From the NCBI GenBank assembly GCA_034401795.1, contig CM067366.1:81291391-81355390 (forward strand): DNA of 64,000 bases. The letters run 5' to 3'. Origin of the DNA: Chaetoderma sp. LZ-2023a. Taxonomy: Eukaryota > Mollusca > Caudofoveata > Chaetodermatida > Chaetodermatidae. Shown here one piece after another: positions 47,967 through 57,791 of this stretch. Within the stretch, counting starts at the first letter, position 1; every line of letters starts with the position of its first letter. The notes under the pieces were generated by a model. The model worked only from the letters and a program-made list of their open reading frames with translations. It was not told where the DNA came from and made no database searches. The translations under genes were made by a program, and so were the position numbers.

Positions 47967-49060
47967 TTAATTCCGTAAGCTACGGTGTAGCTTAGTGACT
48001 ATTTTGGTGACACGAGACTTGAACGCAGATTCTAAGCCAGATTGTTTCTTCAATCGTATCAGTAATTTTAAGTTGGGTTGAAAGGCTTTGCATTTATCTA
48101 TTACCTTTTTACTATATTTTACACTTTCTATGAATAGTTTCACGTCTTCAAGAGAGGGCATTACTCCGAAAAGTTCTGAACCAATAGACGTGCTGTCAGC
48201 GTCGCTGGTGTCCTCGTCCACCAGTTCACCATACGATAAAGGCGGCATGCCACCTGCTTCTATTCCAAGCCTGTCCGAATCACAAGGATCATGTCCAGGT
48301 TTGAAAATTATAGATGCATTGTTAACACTGGTTGCTTTCGCCAAGGAGATATTTACATCGAGTTCACTTAGGATTTCTTGTGTCGACATAACATGGTTTT
48401 TTTAGCTACACAACACTCGTCAGATAATAGAACAGGGTCGTGTAATTCCGATTCACGGTGACTTTGAATGACAGTGACAGCAGAGTCGCCATTGGCCGCC
48501 GTGTTGGAATTACCAGGTTCATCTGTGAACAGAGCTGAGTTTTGCTGAGTAGCCTGGTACATTGAGGTAGCATCATCTACAACAGTGGAATTATCCGACG
48601 GTGCACTGGTAATGTCCGCCTCATTATCGGTTTCAGGATCAGTGACAATTAAATCATCGCTCAAGACGCTATAGCGATTGGAAAACTGAGTCTTACCACG
48701 TTTATTCTGAGGTGATTTCTTAGGTGACTATTTACTGGCTTTATCAACTGGTTTATCGTTTCCTTGTGACAGTGTTGGTGGAAAATTGATATCATTTAGC
48801 ACAAGATTGGAATTCGGTATGACGTCACGATTTGTACTGTTGACCGGCTCGTCCGCAACATTGTTGTTAAAGTTATCATGACCCACCAAATTGTCGTGAA
48901 TGTCATTCAATGGGCAAAAGCGTAGAAGCTGTCCTTTCCGTGCACATTTAAAACAGACAATCCCGTCCGTACTTATAAATAGTCTATGGGACCTTCCTAT
49001 GTAAGGGATGTCCAGAAACTCCGGTAATGGGGACTTTTCCTTGTCTAAAACCTTTCACAT
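47967..49060 (-). pseudogene. Tx1-like LINE ORF1, C-terminal half with zinc knuckle
   Basis: Immediately after the LTR insertion the minus strand reads SPLPEFLDIPYIGRSHRLF, then DGIVCFKCARKGQLLRFCP (about 48.92 kb), a CCHC-type knuckle in which the His is Gln. A polar, Asn/Asp/Ser-rich region follows, then a C-terminus with LDVNISLAKATSV and KSRVTKIVTKLHRSL ending at 47,967, only about 13 bp before ORF2. Frames are broken near 48.73 and 48.37 kb. ORF1 proteins of this group bind element RNA. The N-terminal half is at 60.36-60.81 kb. Confidence 0.75.
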
Positions 49061-49646
49061 TGTAGATATGGGATTGTCTTGTGGGAAGTCATGACCCCGC
49101 TGGACATCTTATATGTACGAGTAAGTCCCGAGTAAAAACTCAAAATTCAGATGTGAATACCAGGCGAGCTAATAGACTATGTCACCATGTATATTAAGAT
49201 GTACCGATCAGCGGTTACTAGCAATGATCATCATCATCTATACTTAGATGCATTACCAGCATCTTATTATTTGGATATATATTTATTATTTGGATATATA
49301 TTATTAGCACTGGATAACTGGTACCGTCCATAGCGTCCTTGTAAGAGGAATACGTACATTATCAGCGTGGGATATGCATACATTGTCAGACGAGGTACAC
49401 ATTATCAAATTGGCAAGATGATTAGCGTCTAGCCGGAATCAGATGAAATATGACATACGGAAGCAGTTAGTTACAATGGCGATCTATATTCTCACGAAAG
49501 CTTGAGAAAATGAACCGAGAAGTAAACAATCAGGATAACGAGAATGGTAACTTGTTTACCGATCATTCGTCATTTGGACAGATTCATAAGCAGTATCCGA
49601 AAAGTAATCACTCAAGACTAAGAAGAATGGTAACTTGTTTACCGGT

Positions 49647-49895
49647 CATTCGTCATTCTGACAGATTCATAGATGTTAGGTACACAAATCGAAACTTTTC
49701 ATCAAACCTATCATTCGTCACTCTGACAGATTCATGGATGTTGGGTACACAAATTAAAACTTGTCATCAAACCCATCATTCGTCATTCTGACAGATTCAT
49801 GGATGTTGGGTACACAAATCGATACTTGGTATCAAACCGACCATTCGTCATTCGGACAGATTCATAGGCGTAGATATCGAGACTTGTCGTCAAAC
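49647..49895 (+). repeat. 65-bp tandem repeats in LTR U3
   Basis: CATTCGTCAT/CTCTGACAGATTCAT starts at 49,647, 49,712, 49,777 and 49,842, exactly 65 bp apart, with a fifth diverged unit at 49,564. The same array is in the 3' LTR (59,295 onward). Likely enhancer repeats; open frames through them are artefacts. Confidence 0.9.
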
Positions 49896-49966
49896 AAGAT
49901 AAGTCATTCTGTCATAAAAGGCAGCTGGAATTTTAGAGAACAACAAGATATAAAAAACTAAGATTG

Positions 49967-49995
49967 TATATAAGCGGGACTTTAACTTTCAGTCG
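49967..49995 (+). promoter_or_regulatory. LTR core promoter: TATA box and initiator
   Basis: TATATAAG then, 22 bp on, TCAGTC, which fits the arthropod-style Inr consensus. Same sequence in the 3' LTR. Confidence 0.6.
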
Positions 49996-50703
49996 GGGTT
50001 CAGTCCGGTCTCTAACGTTGAAGGTTCAGAAAAAGATTGGTCTGAAGAAAGCCTAGCCTCGAGTCCGCATAGTTCCGTGGAACTGATTTTGTCGAGATTC
50101 AAATGAATTCTTGGTGAATGGCTTTAAGTAGCCAAGAACAGTATTTGACGAAACTGCCTAGCGAATCATGAAACGCAACTTTTAAATGATAGAATAACCA
50201 GTATTCGTATCGCGTAGATATCGGTTGTTTCTGTAGTCATTGGTGGCAGTATAAGTCACCCAAAGTAGTCGGGCTAGTATAAGTACAATATTAATTATTT
50301 AACATCGCTGGTGGCAGTATAAGCCACTTATATTTACTTAGAGTTTTATTTTAACTTCTATCGTGACAGCATAAGTCACACATATTCATGGTCATATCAT
50401 ACAGTCAAACTTCAGAGAATATATTATCACTTCGATATCCTCGAAGCAAGAGTTTGGGTTATTTATTGTCCAGTCTGGAAGCGACGGAAGACCACCGTCC
50501 CGAGCCACCATCTTTTACCCGAGTCAGATCAGGCCCAGATTATCGAGTATAAATATCGTCACCATCACCGTCGACGAGGCGAGCAGATAATCGTGCTACT
50601 GCATCTTTGATAAGAGGTTGTCGCAGCAACCGTTACATCATATTCTCATCAGAGGTGTGGTAGATATATTTCTAAATTAGACCCGAAGATCGAAAATCTT
50701 CAG

Positions 50704-50721
50704 TGGCTTCGCCGTGCCAGG
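50704..50721 (+). promoter_or_regulatory. Candidate primer-binding site
   Basis: TGGCTTCGCCGTGCCAGG begins one base after the 5' LTR. TGG matches the complement of a tRNA CCA end. The tRNA cannot be named from the sequence alone. Confidence 0.5.
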
Positions 50722-50899
50722 ATTTATATATTCCAGGATTGGACACTGTGTGAACCGTGAGTACAATATATCAAAGTAACGACTGAGATAGACTGCCCGG
50801 AATGGCCCAACCACAAAACCCTACCAACCCGGGACTACCGCCAACCGACCGACAATTGAGACCCGAAACAGTGGCAGCCATGCGGGAAATGGGACGGCA

Positions 50900-52090
50900 A
50901 TGGCGGGAGCCATAGTACAAGGCGGGGACCGACGCGAGACCGAGAGAATATACAGGCGAGAAATCTGGGACGCTATAGAACGCATCCAACCCTGTGATGG
51001 AGTGGTACCGGAAGAGGTACGAGAGCTTTTGGACGCCACAAGGAGGGCGTGGGCGGCCAACGAGGGGCGACTTGAAGGCGTACCTGTCTACGTCGTTACC
51101 CGAGCAGCCCGGGGACCATTAGCACGGGCACTGGACGGATTCCTTGCGGGGAAGGCGAGGGAGGACGTCACCTTCGAAGAGTTGCGGCAATACATCACAC
51201 TAAATTTTATATCCGCAAATGAAGGAGAGCGGATCAAATTCGATTTGGAGGGGACACATCAACGCCGAAACGAGACAGTGGTCACGTTTAACAGACGGTA
51301 TTTGGAGGCAAGCGTGCGCGCCTACCCTGAGGCGAACGCAGATAATCGCTGCACCGTCCTGGGCATTTATTTACGTGCCCTGAATGATAAAAACTTAAAC
51401 AAACGCATCGTCCGGGAAAGGACGACGACACTGGCGCGGGCCATCGAAATTGCCGAGGAGACCTGCAACGACCTGCTACGGGCAATGAAAATTGACGGCG
51501 GCAGGCGTGAAGAGCGGATGGAGATAGATATGTTGGAGCCAGCGGAGGAAAAAGAGTTGTGGAAAGTAGTGAGGGGGTTAAAAAGCCAAATGGCGCAGCA
51601 GGCTAAAATGATCGAGCAGCTGTGCGGGTTGGTGCAGGATTTGCAAGCAGCGCAAGAACGACCTAAACTGGCAGCCCAACACGCTGCACCCACGCAAAAA
51701 ACAGCAACCCCGCCACCCAAGCAACTTAATCCGGGAGCGGGACGCAGATCGCCGAGAAGCGCCGCAAATATTACCTGCTACAATTGTGGACTAATCGGTC
51801 ACTATAAAAGTGACTGCCGTCAGGCAGTGCAACCAACCACACGACGACTACAGCCGCGACCACAGCCCCGACCACAACGGCCACCCATGACCTGTTCCCA
51901 GTGCGGGAGAGAAGGACACATGGCCCAGAATTGTTTTGGGGTATACATGACCCGACAGACGACTCCGACCGTAACGACGAAATGTTTTGGGTGTAATCAG
52001 AATGGACACTTCGTTAAGGATTGTCCGCATGGCGTGCGCAGCCAGCGCAGAGAACCACCGACCGGACAGATAGATCGACCGTTGGAATGA
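50900..52090 (+). CDS. gag: Gag with three CCHC zinc knuckles
   Basis: This is an open frame of 396 codons from an ATG. The N-terminal two thirds are helical and charged, with WDAIERIQPCDGVVPEEV and FEELRQYITLNFIS, compatible with a Ty3/gypsy capsid. The C-terminal part carries three canonical CX2CX4HX4C knuckles starting at residues 293, 332 and 362, separated by Pro/Arg/Gln-rich linkers, which bind genomic RNA. Another ATG at 50,802 in a different frame opens 37 codons (MAQPQNPTNPG...) that end where the Gag frame begins. This could be a true leader or the original N-terminus displaced by an indel. The frame ends in two adjacent stops, TGA TGA. Confidence 0.9.
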   Translation: MAGAIVQGGDRRETERIYRREIWDAIERIQPCDGVVPEEVRELLDATRRAWAANEGRLEGVPVYVVTRAARGPLARALDGFLAGKAREDVTFEELRQYITLNFISANEGERIKFDLEGTHQRRNETVVTFNRRYLEASVRAYPEANADNRCTVLGIYLRALNDKNLNKRIVRERTTTLARAIEIAEETCNDLLRAMKIDGGRREERMEIDMLEPAEEKELWKVVRGLKSQMAQQAKMIEQLCGLVQDLQAAQERPKLAAQHAAPTQKTATPPPKQLNPGAGRRSPRSAANITCYNCGLIGHYKSDCRQAVQPTTRRLQPRPQPRPQRPPMTCSQCGREGHMAQNCFGVYMTRQTTPTVTTKCFGCNQNGHFVKDCPHGVRSQRREPPTGQIDRPLE

Positions 52091-52093
52091 TGA

Positions 52094-52405
52094 GTGGTGA
52101 AGCGTCCACGTGAAGAAGAGAATTGGAACATGGAAATCGACGCAATAAACGACCGACAGACGAACGTACGAACGACGCCACGAGAATGTTCCCACAACTA
52201 CAGAAAGGACATAAACAATCAGATGCGCGTGGGAGAAGATTATATTGATCGTGACAGTTTTATTTTAACGAGTGAAAATACCGATGCACATGGCCGTTAT
52301 TCAGATGGTATCAGAAATAATGCATCGAATCATAGGCACAGTTACGCCGAAGTGGTTAATGGACGAAGGAGCCCGGGAAACAACGACAGAGAGAGCCGTT
52401 GGTGA
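52094..52405 (+). CDS. Same-frame extension downstream of the Gag stops
   Basis: After the tandem TGA codons the Gag frame stays open for another 103 codons (polar, with KRPREEENW and a SYAEVVNGRR end) and overlaps the protease frame by a few bases. No ATG is at its start, so it would be made only by stop readthrough, reinitiation or splicing. It is then followed by a -1 step into protease. It may be a linker between Gag and Pro or simply non-expressed sequence. Confidence 0.4.
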   Translation: MVKRPREEENWNMEIDAINDRQTNVRTTPRECSHNYRKDINNQMRVGEDYIDRDSFILTSENTDAHGRYSDGIRNNASNHRHSYAEVVNGRRSPGNNDRESRW

Positions 52406-52905
52406 GATCACCGACCGAGCGGTTCTTAATCCGTCTTCGTATAGATAAAAACGGTCCAACGGATCAGGGTGAGTACCTGCATGCCTTAGTGGATACTGGT
52501 GCTAGCACATCCTTGATTCGTAAAGATATATGGCGTAGCATGTTGGATGCTAGGCCATTGAAAAGAGCAAAAACGCTCTTAGCTGTAAATGGTTCCCCGA
52601 TAAAACTTTTGGGGGAAACACAAGTAAAATTCAAGAACGCCCGACCCATCCCTAGTACGATTGTGGCCAGAATGAGGCATGAATGTTTACTTGGAGCGGA
52701 CGCTTTGCACCTGGGAAATGCAAAGATTGACTATCAGGCCAAAATTGTAGTATGGTTTGGCCAGATATATCCCTTTAGATATCCCTATAGGGAACAGACA
52801 AATTACGTCCATGCAAGTTGTAAGGAAACGACCGGATATAAAGATATCGACAAAGTCATGGCAGACTTTGCGGATATTTTGATACGGCTCGTCCAAATAC
52901 TTTAG
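52399..52905 (+). CDS. pro: Pol N-terminus: aspartic protease
   Basis: [14 protein letters not shown] contains the DTGA active site (D32 of this frame), followed by [14 protein letters not shown] and CLLGADAL, the usual retropepsin layout. The enzyme would act as a homodimer that cleaves Gag and Pol. The frame probably begins by frameshift from the preceding one, because no ATG fits. It stops early after MADFADIL, where a run of T at about 52,874-52,880 appears to have lost a base; the RT sequence resumes in another frame at once. Confidence 0.85.
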   Translation: MVRSPTERFLIRLRIDKNGPTDQGEYLHALVDTGASTSLIRKDIWRSMLDARPLKRAKTLLAVNGSPIKLLGETQVKFKNARPIPSTIVARMRHECLLGADALHLGNAKIDYQAKIVVWFGQIYPFRYPYREQTNYVHASCKETTGYKDIDKVMADFADILIRLVQIL

Positions 52906-53234
52906 GATTGGTTCCCAAAGTCAAGTGTACGGTACCGACAGGGGATGCCTATCCTATTAGGCAGAAAGCGTACCGTCTACCGCTAGCCAAGCAATATATA
53001 GTCAAGAATCAAGTGGCTGAGATGCTGGCAGCGGGCGTCATAAGACCGTCGTCATCCCCATGGGCGTCACCCATTACGTTGGTCCCTAAGAAGGACGGGG
53101 GGACGAGATTTTGCATTGACTATAGGAAATTGAACTCCGTTTGTCTTAAGGATAGCTATCCTTTGCCTTGCCGAATATATCAGACATTTTTGATTCTATG
53201 GGCGGCGCTACGATATTTTCGACTATGGACTTGA
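52881..53234 (+). pseudogene. pol: Pol fragment: start of reverse transcriptase
   Basis: Reads [55 protein letters not shown] and KDSYPLP, which are the RT fingers motifs of Ty3/gypsy. After YPLP the frame is wrong: a 5-bp direct repeat TTGCC TTGCC at 53,158-53,168 shifts it, and the palm sequence continues in the next frame. This frame runs out at 53,234 with meaningless residues. Confidence 0.85.
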
Positions 53235-56002
53235 AGTCTGGCTATTGGCAGATACCAATGGACAGCCAAGACATAGCGAAAACAGCGTTCGTTTGCAGCC
53301 AAGGTTTGTTCGAATTTGTTCGGATGCCGTTCGGTTTTGCGTACTCAGGTGCCGTATTTCAGAGGGCAATGAACGATATTTTCCGAGAATTCGTGGGAAA
53401 ATATTTGCATGTTTTTGTCGATGATGTAGTCATATATTCAAGAAATCCGGCTGAGCATGCACAACATTTGCGTACGGTTATGCGTAGAATTCGAGAATAT
53501 AATTTGCAAGTGAAAAAATCTAAATGCGATTTCGCCCAACCATCAGTTGATTTGTTAGGATATCGTATTTCAGCACAGGGAGTGGCTCCTCAGTTCCAGA
53601 AGGTCAAGGTCATAAGAGAAATGTCACCGCCACGCGACGTGGGTGAGGTGAGAAGTTTCCTGGGCGCTACAGGGTATTACCGCTCTTGTGTGCAAGGCTA
53701 TGCCGAAATTGCTAAGCCTTTGATAGAATTGACTAAGAAATATAAACGTTTTGAATGGGGTCAGGAGGAACAGCAAGCGATTAAGAAATTGCAAAACTTG
53801 CTGTGTAGTGAGACGGTTCTCACATATCCAAATTTGAATGCTCCATATAAGTTATATACTGATGCGTCTAGCTATGCGATAGGTGCGATACTGGTACAGG
53901 TAGATGACAAGGGTATTGAGCGGGTAATTCAGTATGTTAGCTCTACTCTGAAAGACAGTCAGTTGAATTGGCCTGTGATAGAAAAGGAAGCTTATGCGGT
54001 AATATACTCGCTAAAGAAGCTTAGACCTTATCTATTTGGCGCGCAGTTTACCGTGTATACCGACCACAAACCCCTAAAGAGTTTGTTTGTGGGCGAAGTT
54101 AAAAACACGAAAGTGCAGCGCTGGGTGGTACTGATTGCCGAGTACGGATCTAAGATTGAATACATCCAAGGCTCAAAGAATATTCGAGCGGACATGTTGT
54201 CCAGATTACGTCGTCCGGTGGAAGTCGCGACGTTGGATACGGGCGACTTTGTAATACCAGACGTCGATGAGGGAGTATTACCTCACGTCCCTCTGGAAGC
54301 GTTCGACATACCATGTGACGAATTGTTAAAGGACACCCCGGAGGAGTACATGGTCACGAACGGTATTTTATATTCTTTAATTACGCCTTCAGCATTGGAC
54401 GCTGAGTACCCCACAATTGTCTTACCCACCCTGTTCCGTGAGAAAGTGCTCCGGATGGCTCATGAACGAGCTGGTCACCAAGGTCTGCAGAAGACCATCG
54501 GCATGGTAAGAGATTCGTTTGTATGGACGTCTTTAAGAAAAGACATAATTCGTATGCTTGAAACGTGTACGAAGTGCCAGGTCAACCGACCTGTCACTAC
54601 CCGACCCAGGTATAGTGAAATGCCCATGGCCAATTATCCGGGTCAGATAATTGGAATGGATTTGATCGGTCCACTATTAGAATCGGATATGGGTAACGTA
54701 TATATCATGACGGTGATTGATCACTGTTCTGCGTGGGCAGAAGCATATCCAATCGCTGCGAAAACATCTCAAAATGTGGAAGAAAAATTCTTCAACGAGT
54801 ATATCGCGCGTCATGGCGTCCCTGAGATTGTAATAACCGATCAGGGTAAAGAATTTTGTTCCCATTCTCTGGAGGAGCGGTTTAAGGAACACGGTATCGA
54901 CCATAGACGGTCTAGCCCATACCATCCGCAGACCAATGGACGTACCGAGAGATTCAACCGCACTCTTAAGGAGTTGATCCAGAAAGGGGTGAACAACGCC
55001 TTGCGGGCGTGGGAAGATGAGTTGGGAGCAGCTTTGACAGCGTACCGCAGTACTCGTCATGCGACGACCGGATATACGCCATTTTATTTGACGTATGGGC
55101 GACGGGCGAGATTGCCAATGGCCGTTCCAATCGATGCGTCGCAAGACCTTGGTGAGAGACTAACGTATCTCAACAACGCCTTGCTACGTGCTCGGGAGGG
55201 AACAGCTAGATCTCGAGAGATTCACAGGGAACAGGTTAATAAGCGTGCGAACGCTGGTGAGTTTAAAGTGGGGGATTCGGTGGTCGTCAAAGCTGAAGAG
55301 AGGATGAAATTGACCTCTCGCAGTGACCCCGAGTATGAGATCTTCAAAATTAACGGACCTGTGGCCCATGTCCGCCATCAAAGGTCCGGGAGAATGCGTG
55401 TGCTTAATATATGTAAGCTGCGCGTAGTCGACTCGGAAATGTGCTGGGACGGGGTGCGACCACGCCCCATTCGTAACCCTACCAAGGGGACGAAAGCTGG
55501 CCATCACCCCAGGGCGATGTTGCCCGAGCCAGAACCAATGGTCACCGACGCCGATACGACACCCCAGACTCGTAAGAAGCGGCCAGCTTCGGATATAGAG
55601 CCAGAGGTGCGTACAGGGGGTAAGAGGGTTGACCGGAAAAGGGTGCAACCCAGTACGAATCGCAGTCGAAACCATGAGTCACCAAGTGACGTCATCGAAA
55701 CTCCTAGGCCCATGGTGATTGATGCTCCGGAGGCGGCACCAGAGCCGCCCCCTGAACCAATGGAGATGCTTCCATCACATCCTTATATGCTGCGCAAGCA
55801 CAGACATACACAGGATGACGATTTTGACAGCAAGCAACTCCGGCTGGATATGAAGCGGAAACACGGGCATAGGCAGGAGGACGAAGAGGGTAACAAGCGA
55901 CTCCGTATTGGCATAGTAGACTCTGCCCTTTACGATGACGTGCTATATGCTGATTTCATCAGTCGTATAAATGCCGTTATTCGGCAGCACAGCCGCCAGT
56001 AG
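53168..56002 (+). CDS. pol: Pol: reverse transcriptase palm, RNase H, integrase
   Basis: 944 codons are open. [15 protein letters not shown] (residue 18 on), [19 protein letters not shown], catalytic FVDD (83-86), VDLLGYRIS. RNase [15 protein letters not shown] (D232) and [11 protein letters not shown]. Integrase: H432-X4-H437-X29-C467-X2-C470 zinc domain, then D498 (GMDLIGP), D558 (ITDQGKEF) and E594 ([10 protein letters not shown]), giving D-X59-D-X35-E. A 270-residue C-terminal extension follows, with [13 protein letters not shown] and an Arg/Pro-rich tail; no chromodomain is seen. It copies viral RNA and integrates the cDNA. The true N-terminus is upstream, across the break at about 53,163; the ATG-less start here is an artefact of that break. 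Confidence 0.93.
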   Translation: MPNISDIFDSMGGATIFSTMDLKSGYWQIPMDSQDIAKTAFVCSQGLFEFVRMPFGFAYSGAVFQRAMNDIFREFVGKYLHVFVDDVVIYSRNPAEHAQHLRTVMRRIREYNLQVKKSKCDFAQPSVDLLGYRISAQGVAPQFQKVKVIREMSPPRDVGEVRSFLGATGYYRSCVQGYAEIAKPLIELTKKYKRFEWGQEEQQAIKKLQNLLCSETVLTYPNLNAPYKLYTDASSYAIGAILVQVDDKGIERVIQYVSSTLKDSQLNWPVIEKEAYAVIYSLKKLRPYLFGAQFTVYTDHKPLKSLFVGEVKNTKVQRWVVLIAEYGSKIEYIQGSKNIRADMLSRLRRPVEVATLDTGDFVIPDVDEGVLPHVPLEAFDIPCDELLKDTPEEYMVTNGILYSLITPSALDAEYPTIVLPTLFREKVLRMAHERAGHQGLQKTIGMVRDSFVWTSLRKDIIRMLETCTKCQVNRPVTTRPRYSEMPMANYPGQIIGMDLIGPLLESDMGNVYIMTVIDHCSAWAEAYPIAAKTSQNVEEKFFNEYIARHGVPEIVITDQGKEFCSHSLEERFKEHGIDHRRSSPYHPQTNGRTERFNRTLKELIQKGVNNALRAWEDELGAALTAYRSTRHATTGYTPFYLTYGRRARLPMAVPIDASQDLGERLTYLNNALLRAREGTARSREIHREQVNKRANAGEFKVGDSVVVKAEERMKLTSRSDPEYEIFKINGPVAHVRHQRSGRMRVLNICKLRVVDSEMCWDGVRPRPIRNPTKGTKAGHHPRAMLPEPEPMVTDADTTPQTRKKRPASDIEPEVRTGGKRVDRKRVQPSTNRSRNHESPSDVIETPRPMVIDAPEAAPEPPPEPMEMLPSHPYMLRKHRHTQDDDFDSKQLRLDMKRKHGHRQEDEEGNKRLRIGIVDSALYDDVLYADFISRINAVIRQHSRQ

Positions 56003-56156
56003 TGTGTATGGTATCGCTATACTATAACATCGCGAATAGCCGATACGTAAAGTATCATAACAATTAAAACTAAATTCGTTCGCAAGATACAAAAATTTAT
56101 TCGTTTAAATTGTGAGTTTTAGCTTTGTACCAGTAAGCATCACAGAGCGTGGAATC

Positions 56157-57791
56157 ATGTATATTTTACGATTAAGTATGGTGGTAACCCTAGTATGTTT
56201 AATAAACGGATTGTGTAAGACGTCTAGTGTACATAGATTACCAAACGGGGTAATGACAACTAAACCAGAGGATATATCCATTATCCGGGCTGAATGGACC
56301 GTAGTGGTATCTATTGACCACCCTTATTTACCTCCCCAATTTCTTGAACGGTTAGCGCAGTTTCGTGTTCTGATTGTGAACATCGGTCAAAAGACTTCGT
56401 TAAGCAGTCAAGACATTTTTGGTTTACAACATCATGTTAACAACATTAAGAAAACCGCTGTTGAGACACAACAAACTATGGTGCGCAAGGACAGTATACG
56501 ACGCAAACGTGGTTTGTTTAACTTTGTCAGGGATATCGCCTCGTCTCTATTTGGTACCGCTACCTCTGGTGATATAGATGCAATTAAGGAGGTGGTTGAG
56601 GTTGCTTCAAGGAACGTAAATCGTTTGGTACATTTCTCCAACAAACTAGCCTCTCACGTGAAACTGGCATTCGTAGGCATCAATAACAACGTTAACCGTA
56701 TCAACGAAATTACCACCGACCTAGTGGAATTAACTAGGAATGTGAGCAATATATTTAAAGCGCACGCCGCCCGACAAACCGATTTGTACGCTTTAGTACG
56801 GCTTGGGCATATTATTGACTCTGCCGAGAGTGTGGTATATAGTTACCAGAAGGCAGCAGCACGATTTCATAGACAAACTGCGTCCCTAGAGTTAGGAAGA
56901 CTAACCGAGGAAATATTCGGTCCCGCCGATCTGACATCAGTATCAGAACACGTCAAAGTAGGGAACCAGCTGATACGTCCGTACCAGTGTTACTACCGGA
57001 ATGTGATAGTTTACCCATGGTGGGAGAATGACAATATGTTACACTACGTGGCGACGTTGCCGTTGATCGACGATGGCAATTATATAGAGTACGGTTTGCA
57101 TTCATGGCCCGAACCGTTAGCTACCGTGGAGTATTACGTGCAAATAGTGGTAGGCCGGACTAGCATTGGTCTTGATACAAAGACTGGATGGTACTTCACG
57201 ACGTCTGGGTGTCGCGGTACCGGTCCTAGGGTATGTCAGGGACAGTTAGAGGTCGATAAGACCCACGTGCCCTGCATAGTGAGCCTGTTAACAAACACCA
57301 CCGATGGTATGTGTAGCGTGCATCTTTCGGAATCCAACGTAACCACTAGCAAATTATTCGCCCATAAGAAAGTAGGCGTTGTGTTGCAAACGTTCGGTGA
57401 AACAATGGATGTACACTGCGACGGACGACTGACCGACCAGTGTGTGGTGAGTAATGGAGTGTATGCACTAATGTTGGGTGAATGTGGTTATAGTGGAAAG
57501 GGCTGGCGATTCGAGCCTGTTGCGTCTTACAGTCGGACGTACACTCGAGTTAGCCTGGCCATCGACATGCCCCAATTGGATGTGACCAGAATTCTTAACC
57601 AGTCCGTGATTGTGAATCATTTGAAAATGCAACCATGGAACCATTTACAAAAGTCCAAGTATGTGCCGCTAGCACCGTTATCCATGATCGACCCAGTGGC
57701 GATCGATGGCATTGGGGTACGCACTTTTGTATCATATTCAACGAGTTCCTTTGTAGTTGTGTTAGTAATTGTGCTTATATTATACAAATGA
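56157..57791 (+). CDS. env: Envelope-like fusion glycoprotein (errantivirus / baculovirus F type)
   Basis: An intact 544-codon frame from ATG 56,157. An upstream in-frame GTG is not needed, because the ATG puts a signal peptide first (residues 1-24, hydrophobic LSMVVTLVCLI). A furin-type site RRKR at 115-118 is followed directly by GLFNFVRDIASSLFG, the hydrophobic start typical of F-type fusion subunits. A heptad-like helical region follows (about 140-260). The ectodomain is Cys-containing with several N-x-S/T sites (for example NVS, NTT, NVT, NQS). A C-terminal anchor is VVVLVIVLILY with almost no cytoplasmic tail. It should be a membrane protein able to drive membrane fusion. It is probably expressed from a spliced RNA, since it lies downstream of pol. 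It is open although pol is broken. Confidence 0.88.
   Translation: MYILRLSMVVTLVCLINGLCKTSSVHRLPNGVMTTKPEDISIIRAEWTVVVSIDHPYLPPQFLERLAQFRVLIVNIGQKTSLSSQDIFGLQHHVNNIKKTAVETQQTMVRKDSIRRKRGLFNFVRDIASSLFGTATSGDIDAIKEVVEVASRNVNRLVHFSNKLASHVKLAFVGINNNVNRINEITTDLVELTRNVSNIFKAHAARQTDLYALVRLGHIIDSAESVVYSYQKAAARFHRQTASLELGRLTEEIFGPADLTSVSEHVKVGNQLIRPYQCYYRNVIVYPWWENDNMLHYVATLPLIDDGNYIEYGLHSWPEPLATVEYYVQIVVGRTSIGLDTKTGWYFTTSGCRGTGPRVCQGQLEVDKTHVPCIVSLLTNTTDGMCSVHLSESNVTTSKLFAHKKVGVVLQTFGETMDVHCDGRLTDQCVVSNGVYALMLGECGYSGKGWRFEPVASYSRTYTRVSLAIDMPQLDVTRILNQSVIVNHLKMQPWNHLQKSKYVPLAPLSMIDPVAIDGIGVRTFVSYSTSSFVVVLVIVLILYK

Larger units (their letters stand above)
43728..49060 (-). mobile_element. Tx1/L1-like LINE, 3' part (interrupted by the LTR element)
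   Basis: Minus-strand element with ORF1 (continuing at 60.36-60.81 kb), ORF2 and a 3' UTR ending in AAAATAAAGTACATCATG near 43,740. With the nested LTR element removed, its total length is about 5.9 kb, normal for this group. The order ORF1 with zinc knuckle, then ORF2 with AP-type endonuclease and RT, places it in the L1/Tx1 group. Confidence 0.85.
49061..50702 (+). repeat. 5' LTR
   Basis: TG...CA ends. The U3 region holds a 65-bp tandem repeat. A TATATAAG box at 49,967-49,974 is followed by TTTCAGTC at 49,988-49,995, a TCAGT initiator at the expected ~24-bp distance, so transcription probably starts near 49,991. That makes U3 about 930 bp and R-U5 about 710 bp. Confidence 0.95.

Noticed and set aside
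49564-49895. Regular 65-bp repeats considered as a CRISPR array
   Set aside because: Units are contiguous with no unique spacers, lie in both LTRs, and the genome is eukaryotic.
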